Of a DNA stretch of 18,512 bases, positions 7,530 to 14,536 are shown piece by piece; the stretch's first letter is position 1; every line of letters begins with the position of its first letter. The notes under the pieces were generated by a model. It did not search any database. It was not told where the DNA came from and worked only from the letters and a program-made list of their open reading frames with translations. The stretch spans positions 1 through 18,512 of the forward strand of contig JASLCY010000536.1 in assembly GCA_030151925.1 (NCBI GenBank). Direction: 5' to 3'. The DNA comes from Oligoflexus sp. GTDB taxonomy: Bacteria > Bdellovibrionota_B > Oligoflexia > Oligoflexales > Oligoflexaceae. Position numbers and translations under genes: made by a program.

Positions 7530-8642
7530 CTAGTTGGAAACCGCTTCGTAGGTTACGGTAAAGGTCGAATTCAAGGCCGGCTCATCTCCCTTCGCGAAGT
7601 TCAGGATGCTGCCGGAGACTTGGTAATCGGAGTCGGTGATCGCCTCACCGGAGGCTTTTTTCCCGTTCACCGTCAGGGTCCCGGCGACGGGCCGCTTCGA
7701 GAGGGGGAACTGGTTGATGAGCAGGCGGGCGATGTGGGAGGAAATCAGGTTGAGGGTCGATTTATAGCTCGCATCGCAGATGTTGCCGTAATTCGTCTGC
7801 CCGTTGGCGTTGTACTCGACCAGGGCCTGGTACTCGTAACCGATGTTCTCGGCGGTCGCGCAAGGCGCGTTCACCGGCGAGAATATGCCGTAGAAACCAG
7901 CGTTTACGCCGACGATCCTCTGCATATCGTTTTCCACGTAATGGATCAGGTACTGCTCCGTCGACGACGGTTGTTTGAAGCAGTCCTTGCCTCTCGAGCT
8001 GCAGTTGTCCTCATCGCTCACGATCAGGACCGCGACGGAGGCGTTCGGCCGGACCCAGGGCGTGCGATCGCAGCGGAGGCCGTTGACCGCTTGCCGGATG
8101 CCTTCCTCGTTATTGCTGCCGTTCGTCCCGGGCGTGACCGCCTGCCGGAATTTCTCCTGGTAATTGGCGTCGGTGGGTTTGATGAGGGTGAGGCGGCAGA
8201 CGTCGAAATCATTCTCGACCGCCACGGTCGTCGTTATCACGCCGATCTGCCAATCGGTATCGGAGATCGAGGCGAGCAGGTCGCTCAATTTGGTGGAAAG
8301 GTTCGTCTGCTCCTCCACCATCGTTCCTGAATCATCGATGACGATCAGGATGTCGACCAAACCGGATTTGCCCTTTTGCACGAAGGTCTCGGTAACCTTG
8401 CCGTCCTTCACGACCGGAGGCGTCACGGGGCCCTTGACCGGCGTGGGAAGCGCGGTCGACGACGAGACTATCGGGGTCGCCGGCGAGGTGTCCGGAACGA
8501 TTTCCTTCGGTTCGTCAGGCGTTGCGGTCGGGGTTGTCTGGGCGGTAGGAGCTGGATTGTCGACCCATTTAAAGCTGCTCGTGCGACAACCCGAGAGGAG
8601 CGCGGCCGCAAGCAGGAAGGTGGGGACCTTGGACTTCGCCAT
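7530..8642 (-). CDS. VWA-domain lipoprotein
   Basis: This 370-residue protein has a signal peptide ending in the lipobox LSGC (Cys19). A Pro/Thr-rich linker spans about 28-78, and a von Willebrand factor A domain about 92-300. The metal-binding MIDAS site is visible as D103-x-S105-x-T107 (VIDDSGTM), with Thr in the last position where Ser is commoner. Thr173 and Asp210 (IVSDED) are candidates for the other two MIDAS positions. Four or more Cys pairs (149, 191, 214, 221 and others) suit an exported protein. A short C-terminal beta domain follows (YQVSGSILNFAKGDEPALNS). VWA domains bind ligands through a divalent metal, so a binding or scaffold role is likely. The start has GAGGAT about 9 bases upstream. 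The gene begins a two-gene unit with the MACPF-like lipoprotein and has its own promoter at 8684. Confidence 0.9.
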   Translation of the reverse strand: MAKSKVPTFLLAAALLSGCRTSSFKWVDNPAPTAQTTPTATPDEPKEIVPDTSPATPIVSSSTALPTPVKGPVTPPVVKDGKVTETFVQKGKSGLVDILIVIDDSGTMVEEQTNLSTKLSDLLASISDTDWQIGVITTTVAVENDFDVCRLTLIKPTDANYQEKFRQAVTPGTNGSNNEEGIRQAVNGLRCDRTPWVRPNASVAVLIVSDEDNCSSRGKDCFKQPSSTEQYLIHYVENDMQRIVGVNAGFYGIFSPVNAPCATAENIGYEYQALVEYNANGQTNYGNICDASYKSTLNLISSHIARLLINQFPLSKRPVAGTLTVNGKKASGEAITDSDYQVSGSILNFAKGDEPALNSTFTVTYEAVSN

Positions 8643-8683
8643 AAGCCTTTATCCTCGCATTCAATCTAGGAAAATATCCGTTA

Positions 8684-8712
8684 ATTATGCGGGAGACTTC
8701 GTTATTTGACAA
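8684..8712 (-). promoter_or_regulatory. Sigma-70-type promoter for the VWA/MACPF-like lipoprotein genes
   Basis: On the minus strand TTGTCA (8712-8707) is followed after exactly 17 bases by CATAAT (8689-8684). Each hexamer matches the consensus at five of six positions. The predicted start of transcription is near 8677, about 35 bases before the VWA start codon. The promoter overlaps the stop codon of the upstream peptidase-like gene, so the two lipoprotein genes can be expressed apart from it. Confidence 0.65.
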
Positions 8713-10501
8713 GCTGGCGGAACTTGAGAAAACGATCGAAAAAACCAGCTACCTGGCTGTAGTAATCGCTATACACTTTAGGACTTTTGAAGGTGCGGCC
8801 CTCGCCCTCGTAAACCGTTTGCCAGTAAGGCGTTCCATGGATCTTGAGAGCTTCGGCCACGGCCAGCCTATCGCTCTCGCGGCATTGCCGGTCGAGGCTG
8901 CCGGTGAAAAGCCCGAGAGGCCGCTTCAAACGCGAGATAGCTGCCAGCGGCGACCGGTCGCCGAGGTCGGCCTCCGGGCCGAGGGCCCATTGCAGCTCGA
9001 GGCGCTCGGCTTCCGCGCAGGTCTCGAGATGGTGCGGGAGATCGAGTATGGGAAAGACCACGACGCCGGCGTGGAAGATCTCGGGATAGAGCAAGAGCCC
9101 CCAAAGCACGGAGTAGGAAGCGCTGCCGCCGCCCCAGAGCCCCACCTTGTCGCGCGCCACGGCCCCGGAATCCACGAGGCTCCGCACGCCCGAGACGCAA
9201 TCGGCGAGCTCCCTGTGGCCCCAATGCCCGGCGAGCGCCTGATGATAGGAATCGCCGTAACCGAAGCTGCCGCGAAAGTTCACATAGAGTACAGCGTAAC
9301 CGCGTTCGGTGAAGGCCAGCGCCTTGGAAGGCCAGGTCGCGTGCACGGCGTCCCCGGGGCCCCCGTGGATGGGCAGTATCAGAGGCAGAGGGCCCTTCGC
9401 GTTCCTATCGCGATAAAGAAGACCGTGGACGGTGGCCCCATCCGCGCTCGCCCAGGTGAGAGGCTCCGCGATGATCGTCGCCGGGACGCGCGGGCCCAGA
9501 AAATCCCACGCATGCGCAGCCGCTTGGAAACGCGCGAGCTGCAAAGGCCGCTCGAGGCCGGAACCGAGCACGAGGAGTTCGTCCTGATCGGCGGCGAGGC
9601 CGGCCATATGCGTGAATTTAGAAGGATGAAGCCGGAGATGGCCATAGGCGTCGTATTCCTCGAGCCGCCAGAAGGCTTTGTGACTCGCGGCTGACACCAC
9701 GCGCTGGGAATCGAGGAACACCAGGGTCCGCCTGCCGCTCCTGCGCAGCGGAAAACTATGCTCCCGCTCGTTCATGCTGAGCTGGACCCAATTCCGCGTG
9801 CGGAATTTGTAGAGCCACACTTGAAAGAACGAGCCGGTGAGGAAAGTCGCGGCCGCGAGCCGGCCGTCGGGGCTGAAGGTCGCCTCACCGCAGGCCGCCT
9901 GCTCGAGTCCGGGAGGATGAAGCGAAACCCGGCTGCAAACGCCGTTCGCATCGCGGGTGAGATGCACGAGGCGCGCGGCGTGCCAAGGCAATTCACGGCG
10001 CGACCATTCCAAGGCGAGGCCTTCGTTCCGCAGCGGATGCCAACTCAGATGGCGAAGGCGGTTCGCCGTCGCATAAAGAATCGTTATCTTGCCCGTCTGC
10101 GTATCGAGCGAACAAAGGCGGTCCTCGCCGTTCGCCTCGGTGATGAAGGCCAGGCGATCGCCCGGCAGAGGCGCGAGATCGGTGCTCGGACCCGGCAGAT
10201 CCCAGGCCTCGCCGCTCCCGAGTTTATGGATTTTGTGATCGCGCGTGAGGACGGCGACTCCGGCGTCCAAGGCATAAAGCTGGCCCGAGAAAGGCAGGCG
10301 GCTGCCCAGGGCGAGATCGCCGCTGATCCGTGCGGGCGTTTCGTTAAGGGGGATCTTCCAGAGCGAATAGGCTTCGGCTTCGGCCTGCAGGACATAGGCG
10401 GCCCCGGCGTGCAAACGGGCTTCGGACAGATTGTCTTTGGCCGTTAAAAGGCTCAGCGTATGTTGGTCAAGGCTCATGAAGCGCTCTGGTCTAGGGCTCA
10501 A
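8702..10501 (-). CDS. S9-family (prolyl oligopeptidase-like) protein, probably catalytically impaired
   Basis: This 599-residue protein has an N-terminal beta-propeller-like region (about 1-340) and a C-terminal alpha/beta-hydrolase domain (about 345-599). The S9 landmarks are clear: HGGPG (379-383), then ERGYAVLYVNFRGSFGYGD, then the nucleophile region LWGGGSASYS. Ser460 is at the nucleophile position, but the usual GGSYGG reads GGSASY. Asp537 (GSLD) is at the acid position. The catalytic His, normally in YEGEGH, is replaced by Arg569 (YEGEGR). No signal peptide is seen, so it is cytoplasmic. The start shown is a TTG with AGGA 7 bases upstream. An ATG at 10477 would give 591 residues and has a poorer ribosome site. 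It lies 38 bp after the Cys-rich gene and probably shares its transcript. Confidence 0.85.
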   Translation of the reverse strand: MSPRPERFMSLDQHTLSLLTAKDNLSEARLHAGAAYVLQAEAEAYSLWKIPLNETPARISGDLALGSRLPFSGQLYALDAGVAVLTRDHKIHKLGSGEAWDLPGPSTDLAPLPGDRLAFITEANGEDRLCSLDTQTGKITILYATANRLRHLSWHPLRNEGLALEWSRRELPWHAARLVHLTRDANGVCSRVSLHPPGLEQAACGEATFSPDGRLAAATFLTGSFFQVWLYKFRTRNWVQLSMNEREHSFPLRRSGRRTLVFLDSQRVVSAASHKAFWRLEEYDAYGHLRLHPSKFTHMAGLAADQDELLVLGSGLERPLQLARFQAAAHAWDFLGPRVPATIIAEPLTWASADGATVHGLLYRDRNAKGPLPLILPIHGGPGDAVHATWPSKALAFTERGYAVLYVNFRGSFGYGDSYHQALAGHWGHRELADCVSGVRSLVDSGAVARDKVGLWGGGSASYSVLWGLLLYPEIFHAGVVVFPILDLPHHLETCAEAERLELQWALGPEADLGDRSPLAAISRLKRPLGLFTGSLDRQCRESDRLAVAEALKIHGTPYWQTVYEGEGRTFKSPKVYSDYYSQVAGFFDRFLKFRQLVK

Positions 10502-10539
10502 ACCCCCATCCTAGCGGGTCCGAGGCTAAAGATCAAATC

Positions 10540-11022
10540 TCATCGAGCCTTGAGGATGCGCTGCGAGAGCAGGTCCATGAGCCGTTCGCGAAGTTCGTCC
10601 TCGTGCATTTCGGGAACCTCGGGCAGCAGCTTGTCCATGCAGGTTTGAAAGATCACGCGCCTCTCCCCGCCCAGGTCCGTGTCGTCGCGCCTATCGTTGA
10701 AGACCACGACGAGCGTGCTGTCGCAGGGCGCGCGGCAGTTCCTGTGCAGGTAGAATTCCGCGCCGAGCATAGGATAACAGACCGTGCCCTGGTTGATGGC
10801 GTCGGTATCGTAGAAGAACTCCTCGAAGCTCTGGTAGGCTTTTCCGCATTTCTTGCAGGCCTTGGGGAAATTGCTTTTGAGGCGTTCCTGCAAGAAGCCG
10901 AAGGTCCGCACCATCGAGGTCGAGAGCCTGACGAAGGCCTCGAGTTCGTTCCCCGCGCATTGCGTCGCCAGGGCTTCGAACTCGCGATCGGTGAATCGCC
11001 GAGGTTTCCTCAGAGCGTTCAT
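10540..11022 (-). CDS. Conserved hypothetical protein with a probable zinc knuckle
   Basis: This 160-residue soluble protein has paired cysteines C56-x2-C59 (KACKKCGKAYQSFEEF) and C96-x3-C100 (HRNCRAPC), likely to bind one zinc. The segment after them (STLVVVFNDRRDD) and the FEEFFYDTD segment resemble small uncharacterised proteins I recall from delta-proteobacteria, but I cannot name a family or function. The N-terminus is basic and helical (TDREFEALATQC), and the C-terminus is helical and charged. The ATG at 11022 has a very strong ribosome site (AGAGGAGG). It is the first gene of the leftward run, 38 bp before the S9-like gene. A short GC hairpin lies in its leader at 11047-11070. Confidence 0.8.
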   Translation of the reverse strand: MNALRKPRRFTDREFEALATQCAGNELEAFVRLSTSMVRTFGFLQERLKSNFPKACKKCGKAYQSFEEFFYDTDAINQGTVCYPMLGAEFYLHRNCRAPCDSTLVVVFNDRRDDTDLGGERRVIFQTCMDKLLPEVPEMHEDELRERLMDLLSQRILKAR

Positions 11023-11046
11023 GGTTGCCTCCTCTCTCTCCCGGTC

Positions 11047-11070
11047 GGAGGGGGCTTTTTTGCCCCCTTC
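11047..11070 (-). promoter_or_regulatory. GC-rich hairpin in the leader of the Cys-rich gene
   Basis: GGGGGC (11050-11055) pairs with GCCCCC (11062-11067) around a six-T loop, and flanking bases extend the stem to about nine pairs. No T-tract follows on either strand, so it is not a standard terminator. It lies just before the ribosome site of the gene starting at 11022 and could affect its translation or mRNA stability. Confidence 0.4.
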
Positions 11071-11165
11071 CTATGAACTGCTATCGGCGGTCCACCTCTT
11101 GCAACCAAAAGCCTAAGCAGCACGACACCTTAGCAGTCATTAATTTTGTGTCGCGCGGCAAAAAC

Positions 11166-11250
11166 GCTGAAGGGGAGCCGGAATTCTTACAGAAGGTAAG
11201 AATTATCAAGGTTTAGCCTTGGGGCCTGAAAACGGCCAAGCTCCTTCAGC
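11166..11250 (+). promoter_or_regulatory. Candidate three-way-junction RNA or compound operator
   Basis: Three stems nest neatly. The outer stem is GCTGAAGG (11166-11173) with CCTTCAGC (11243-11250), extended by AG/CT across a two-base bulge. Inside it, the first hairpin is a perfect 9-bp stem, AATTCTTAC (11182-11190) with GTAAGAATT (11196-11204), loop AGAAG. The second pairs CTTGG and CC (11218-11226) with GGCCAAG (11234-11240) around a TGAAAAC loop. As RNA this would be a three-way junction in the leader of the regulator gene, or a small RNA. As DNA the 9-bp palindrome could be an operator. Strand and role are not settled. Confidence 0.4.
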
Positions 11251-11287
11251 CGAACCGTGCGTCTCGGAACAAAGCTGAGGCCGAGCG

Positions 11288-11307
11288 CATCTTAGAACAT
11301 CTTAGAA
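11288..11307. repeat. Tandem 10-bp direct repeat upstream of the regulator gene
   Basis: CATCTTAGAA occurs twice in a row, ending 33 bases before the ATG of the TIGR02147-type gene. One helical turn of spacing suits two copies of a protein bound on one face of DNA, for example autoregulation. It could also be chance. Confidence 0.55.
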
Positions 11308-11340
11308 GAACGTTGCTGTTGTTGAGGACGCGGAGACACG

Positions 11341-12159
11341 ATGGATGAGCGGATCACAGATTACCGGCTGATACTGCAAAAGGAGCTGACGAACCGTTGC
11401 GAAAGCAACCCGCGTTATTCGCTCCGCGCGTTCGCCCGGGACCTGAAGCTCTCGCCCTCGCGCCTCAGCGAGGTCCTCAACAAGAAGCAGGGCCTGTCGC
11501 GGCAAGCGGCCGAGAGCATCACGAAGATACTCGGCTTCGGCGACGAGGAGGCGGAATACTTCTGCGACCTCGTCTCGATCAAACACGCCCGCAGCGTGAA
11601 GGAGCGCGAGGACGCGAAGATCCGGCTGTTCAAGGCCGAGTTCGAGAAGCAGCGGGACGAGCGCTACAGCCTGCAGCTCGATTCCTTCAAGATCATTTCC
11701 GATTGGTACCACTTCGGAATTCTTGAATTGATGAAGGTCAAGGACTTCAAGCATGACGCCAAGTGGATAGCGAGGCGGCTCGGAGTGCAGGGCATACAGA
11801 TCGAGCTCGCGATCGAGAGGCTCTGCCGCGTCGGCCTCCTGAAGATCGAGGACGGCAGGTTCGTCGAAATGCAAGGCGACGGCTGGGTCTCGGGAGGAGT
11901 CCCGTCCAGCAGCATCAGGAAGTTCCACCGGCAGATGCTGGAGAAGGCCCTGGTCGCCATGGAAACGCAGGCGGTGGAGGAGCGGCTCTTCAACACGCAG
12001 ATACTCGCGCTCAGGCGCGGCGACCTGCCGAAGGCGTTCGAGGAGATCACGGAATTCCAGCAGAAGTTCTGCGAGAGCCTGGAAGCGAATCAAAAAAAGG
12101 AAGTTGTTTACTGCATCTCAATGCAATTTTTCAAAGTTGCCGAGGAGGAACCCACATGA
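11341..12159 (+). CDS. TIGR02147-family regulator-like protein
   Basis: This 272-residue cytoplasmic protein matches the TIGR02147 family, which is largely confined to Bdellovibrio-type bacteria and Fibrobacter. Its members have an N-terminal helix-turn-helix and a long helical C-terminal domain. The HTH is at about residues 27-66 (SLRAFARDLKLSPSRLSEVL, then SRQAAESITKILGF). The family core follows (DSFKIISDWYHFGILELMKV, then DAKWIARRLGV, IELAIERLCRVGLLK and the SSSIRKFHRQMLEKAL segment). A role as a DNA-binding regulator is inferred from the HTH; family function is poorly known. The start has GGAG 5 bases upstream. The stop overlaps the next start (ATGA), so the secreted HExxH-kelch protein is translationally coupled to it. 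Likely control regions lie at 11166-11307. Confidence 0.9.
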   Translation: MDERITDYRLILQKELTNRCESNPRYSLRAFARDLKLSPSRLSEVLNKKQGLSRQAAESITKILGFGDEEAEYFCDLVSIKHARSVKEREDAKIRLFKAEFEKQRDERYSLQLDSFKIISDWYHFGILELMKVKDFKHDAKWIARRLGVQGIQIELAIERLCRVGLLKIEDGRFVEMQGDGWVSGGVPSSSIRKFHRQMLEKALVAMETQAVEERLFNTQILALRRGDLPKAFEEITEFQQKFCESLEANQKKEVVYCISMQFFKVAEEEPT

Positions 12160-13943
12160 AGACCCTAGTAATCGCATCGCTCCTCGTAGGAGGAGCCGCC
12201 TTCGCTCAGATCCCGAGCAAGAAAACTCTCCCGCTCGTGAAGAACGGAGCGCTGTCCGCCCCGGCCGATTACGGTCCGGCGAGCTCGGCTCCCGCTCTGC
12301 CGTCGGCGGCCTCGGGCGTCAGCAGCACCAACACCACGCCGATCGAAGGGATCGACGATAAAAACGTCCTGGTCGGGATCCTGCCGACCCTGCCGCAGGT
12401 CACCCCGGGCAAGGAGCTGGGGCGCTGGGGCGTCGGCAACGGCGGCGATTCGCTGCGCATCGGCTTCGCGCGGGCGCGGGATTATGCGGCGAACGTCGTG
12501 CTGCGCATCAAGCCGAACTCCCTGAACAACATCCAGGATCAGGTCGTCCGCGATTGGATCATCACGAATCAGAAATTCCTCGCGGCGGACATCCTGCAGA
12601 CGGAGCATATCTGGACGACCGACTCCGAGCCGACCTGCGCTTGGACGGTGATGCCCGGCGACGTCCCGCATCTCCCCGTTTCGAACCCTATCCAGTTCTC
12701 GTATCCGACCTGCCGCGACAGCGCTCCTTCTTTCCTCGCGGCCGCGCAGATCCTGATCCACGAATCGGTTCACCACTTCAACGGCGACGAGACCACGGCG
12801 GATAAAGTCGCGATCGGCATCCTCGACGCCTGGCGCTCGGGCAACATGGATGCGGTTCCCGTGAGCCTGACCAATGCGCCCGTCGGCACGGAAAAACACG
12901 CTGCGGTGTGGACCGGCTCGCAGATGGTGCTCATCGGCGGGACCAAGGATGATTCCGGCACCGACGTGAACAGCATATCGAGCTATGATCCCCGCACCGA
13001 CGCCTGGAGGAGCTACGCGGTTCCGCAGAACTTCGCCGCTCGCCATGATGCGCAAGCGATCTGGACGGGAACGCAGGTCTTCATCTGGGGCGGTTTCCAT
13101 AGGAACGGCAACAGCGACGAGTGGACTTACGACGGCGCTCTCTTCGATCCGGCGAACGGCGCGATCACGGTCGTGAAAGCTCCGAGCTTCTGGGCGCCCA
13201 AGTCTTCGACCTGGGATATCGATCCGCGCCAGACCCTGGTTTGGACCGGTGACAAGGCTATCGTCTGGGGCGGCGTCGACGGCAACGGCAAACCGCTGGG
13301 AGCGATCTTCGATCCTAAAACGCAGGCTTTCTCGGCGATCAACACCACGAGCCCTTACGCGCCCCAGCGCATCGCCGGACACTCGGCGGTGTGGACCGGC
13401 AGCCAGATGATCATCTGGGGCGGCTACGAAGGTTCCTCGGACGCCAGCCGCGCGATCACCAACGAAGGCAGCGTCTATAATCCCGCTGACGACAGCTGGC
13501 TGCCCATCACCACGACCAACGCTCCGGCCGCGCGCGCCGGCCAGCAGGCGGTGTGGACCGGCAGCAAGCTCATCGTCATCAGCGGCGGCGGCGTCTCGAG
13601 CCGCACCGATTTGAAATCGACCGGCGGACAGTACGATCCCGCGACCCAGAGCTGGACCAATTATACCAGTGAACTGATGGTGGAACGCGTCGGCCACAAG
13701 GCGGTTTGGAACGGTGAGGAAGTGCTGGTGGTCGGTGGCCGTTCGAATCGCCTGAAAACGTATTTCGGCGAAGTCTACGCCTTCAATCCCGATACGCAGA
13801 AGTGGAGAATCCTCTCGAGCAGCCAAACGCCCGAAGGCCGCAGCAGCTCTTCGATCGTCTGGACGGGAAGCAGCGCGATCGTGTGGGGCGGGCAATCAGC
13901 GGACCAGAAGAGCGAACGCACGGGCGGCGTTTATTATCCCTGA
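12156..13943 (+). CDS. Secreted protein with HExxH motif and seven-blade kelch-like propeller
   Basis: This 595-residue protein has a signal peptide (MKTLVIASLLVGGAAFA, cleavage before Gln18) and no lipobox. Residues 85-228 form an N-terminal domain starting GRWGVGNGGDSL. It contains IHESVHHFNGDETTADK: a zinc-peptidase-type HExxH (His202, Glu203, His206) with Asp211, Glu212 and Asp216 as possible third ligands. Cys161 and Cys186 may pair. Residues 247-595 contain seven kelch-like units, each with a [AV][VI]W[TN]G strand and a GG turn (Trp252, 303, 363, 413, 467, 518, 569, spaced 50-60). These should close a seven-blade propeller, a typical binding platform. The ATG at 12156 has AGGAGG 8 bases upstream and overlaps the regulator stop by 4 bp. 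Proteolytic activity is inferred from the motif only. Confidence 0.88.
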   Translation: MKTLVIASLLVGGAAFAQIPSKKTLPLVKNGALSAPADYGPASSAPALPSAASGVSSTNTTPIEGIDDKNVLVGILPTLPQVTPGKELGRWGVGNGGDSLRIGFARARDYAANVVLRIKPNSLNNIQDQVVRDWIITNQKFLAADILQTEHIWTTDSEPTCAWTVMPGDVPHLPVSNPIQFSYPTCRDSAPSFLAAAQILIHESVHHFNGDETTADKVAIGILDAWRSGNMDAVPVSLTNAPVGTEKHAAVWTGSQMVLIGGTKDDSGTDVNSISSYDPRTDAWRSYAVPQNFAARHDAQAIWTGTQVFIWGGFHRNGNSDEWTYDGALFDPANGAITVVKAPSFWAPKSSTWDIDPRQTLVWTGDKAIVWGGVDGNGKPLGAIFDPKTQAFSAINTTSPYAPQRIAGHSAVWTGSQMIIWGGYEGSSDASRAITNEGSVYNPADDSWLPITTTNAPAARAGQQAVWTGSKLIVISGGGVSSRTDLKSTGGQYDPATQSWTNYTSELMVERVGHKAVWNGEEVLVVGGRSNRLKTYFGEVYAFNPDTQKWRILSSSQTPEGRSSSSIVWTGSSAIVWGGQSADQKSERTGGVYYP

Positions 13944-14338
13944 TACCACTGATTCTTTTCTTCGCTGACAGACGCCTCCTGACGACCGCTCAGGAGGCGT
14001 TCTTTATTGAGCTCGGCCACCGCGCGGGCGCGTGATGTGAGGGTCGGGCGCGCATAAGACTGCATCGCATGCAGAGCGTGACGTGAATGGCCGTCGAGGC
14101 CGAAGCTCGAGGCCTTGCCGCGCCGCGCCCTCGGCACGTTCTTAAGCTGCACGAAGAAGCGCATGCGGATCACGTGCACCGCCCAGAGCGAAAAGACCCC
14201 GAGCGGAAGGCCGCCCGACATGCAGATGGCGGCGAGGTTGCCTTGAGTCCGCCACGCGACGAGTCCGACGAAGGCGCACATGCCGAGTCCCATAGCAAAA
14301 GCGGACTTGGTAAATTCGGGCATATCGAAGGTGTTCAT
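13934..14338 (-). CDS. Small membrane protein with two predicted transmembrane helices
   Basis: This 134-residue protein has hydrophobic segments at about 12-29 (SAFAMGLGMCAFVGLVAW) and 35-58 (LAAICMSGGLPLGVFSLWAV), followed by a basic cytoplasmic-type tail (RMRFFVQLKNVPRARRGKA). The tail has no recognisable domain. The ATG at 14338 has GGGAG about 8 bases upstream. Its 3' end overlaps the last 10 bases of the HExxH-kelch gene, and the 11-bp terminator hairpin of that gene falls inside its last codons. I know no family. It is a probable real gene on the evidence of start, ribosome site and hydrophobic pattern, but it could be shorter or spurious. Confidence 0.6.
   Translation of the reverse strand: MNTFDMPEFTKSAFAMGLGMCAFVGLVAWRTQGNLAAICMSGGLPLGVFSLWAVHVIRMRFFVQLKNVPRARRGKASSFGLDGHSRHALHAMQSYARPTLTSRARAVAELNKERLLSGRQEASVSEEKNQWYQG
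13972..14007 (+). terminator. Intrinsic terminator of the regulator/HExxH-kelch operon
   Basis: A perfect 11-bp stem, ACGCCTCCTGA (13972-13982) with TCAGGAGGCGT (13990-14000), encloses the loop CGACCGC and is followed by TCTTTATT. It lies 29 bases past the stop at 13943. The T-tract is short, but the stem is strong. Confidence 0.75.
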
Positions 14339-14496
14339 CTCTTGCTCTCCCTGATACTCATCAAGCGTATCGGCATAGGGCGGCGTAGGTTTAGCATATT
14401 TTTGATGTATTTATCAGGGGTTAGAGCTGAAAAATTGGGAGGTCGGCAAACGAATCTTACGGCCGGGAAAGGTCCCTGGCTATTGCGGGAGTCGGC

Positions 14497-14505
14497 TGTT
14501 ATAAC
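14497..14505 (+). promoter_or_regulatory. Possible extended -10 promoter of hslO
   Basis: TGTTATAAC fits the extended -10 pattern TGn-TATAAC. The expected start of transcription is near 14512, 25 bases before the hslO ATG. The -35 position (about 14477-14482) is a poor match, which extended -10 promoters tolerate. No heat-shock sigma-32-type promoter was seen. Confidence 0.4.
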
Positions 14506-14536
14506 GAGGAAAGAACGTTTTTTCCAAGGGGGACAT

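Larger units (their letters stand above)
11023..11340. other. Divergent intergenic region rich in inverted repeats
   Basis: This 318-bp gap lies between the leftward Cys-rich gene and the rightward TIGR02147-type regulator gene. It holds no convincing open frame. It contains a GC hairpin (11047-11070), a 6-bp inverted repeat CGACAC/GTGTCG (11123-11128 and 11148-11153), a nested group of stems at 11166-11250, and a tandem 10-bp repeat (11288-11307). No promoter with good matches and spacing was found on either strand, although both flanking genes must start here. Confidence 0.6.

Noticed and set aside
11123..11153. CGACAC/GTGTCG inverted repeat as a terminator
   Set aside because: The stem is only 6 bp with a 19-base loop, and no T-tract follows.
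12165..13895. A 576-codon minus-strand open frame opposite the HExxH-kelch gene
   Set aside because: The plus-strand product has a signal peptide and seven regular kelch units, while the minus-strand product is Arg/Asp-rich without domains.
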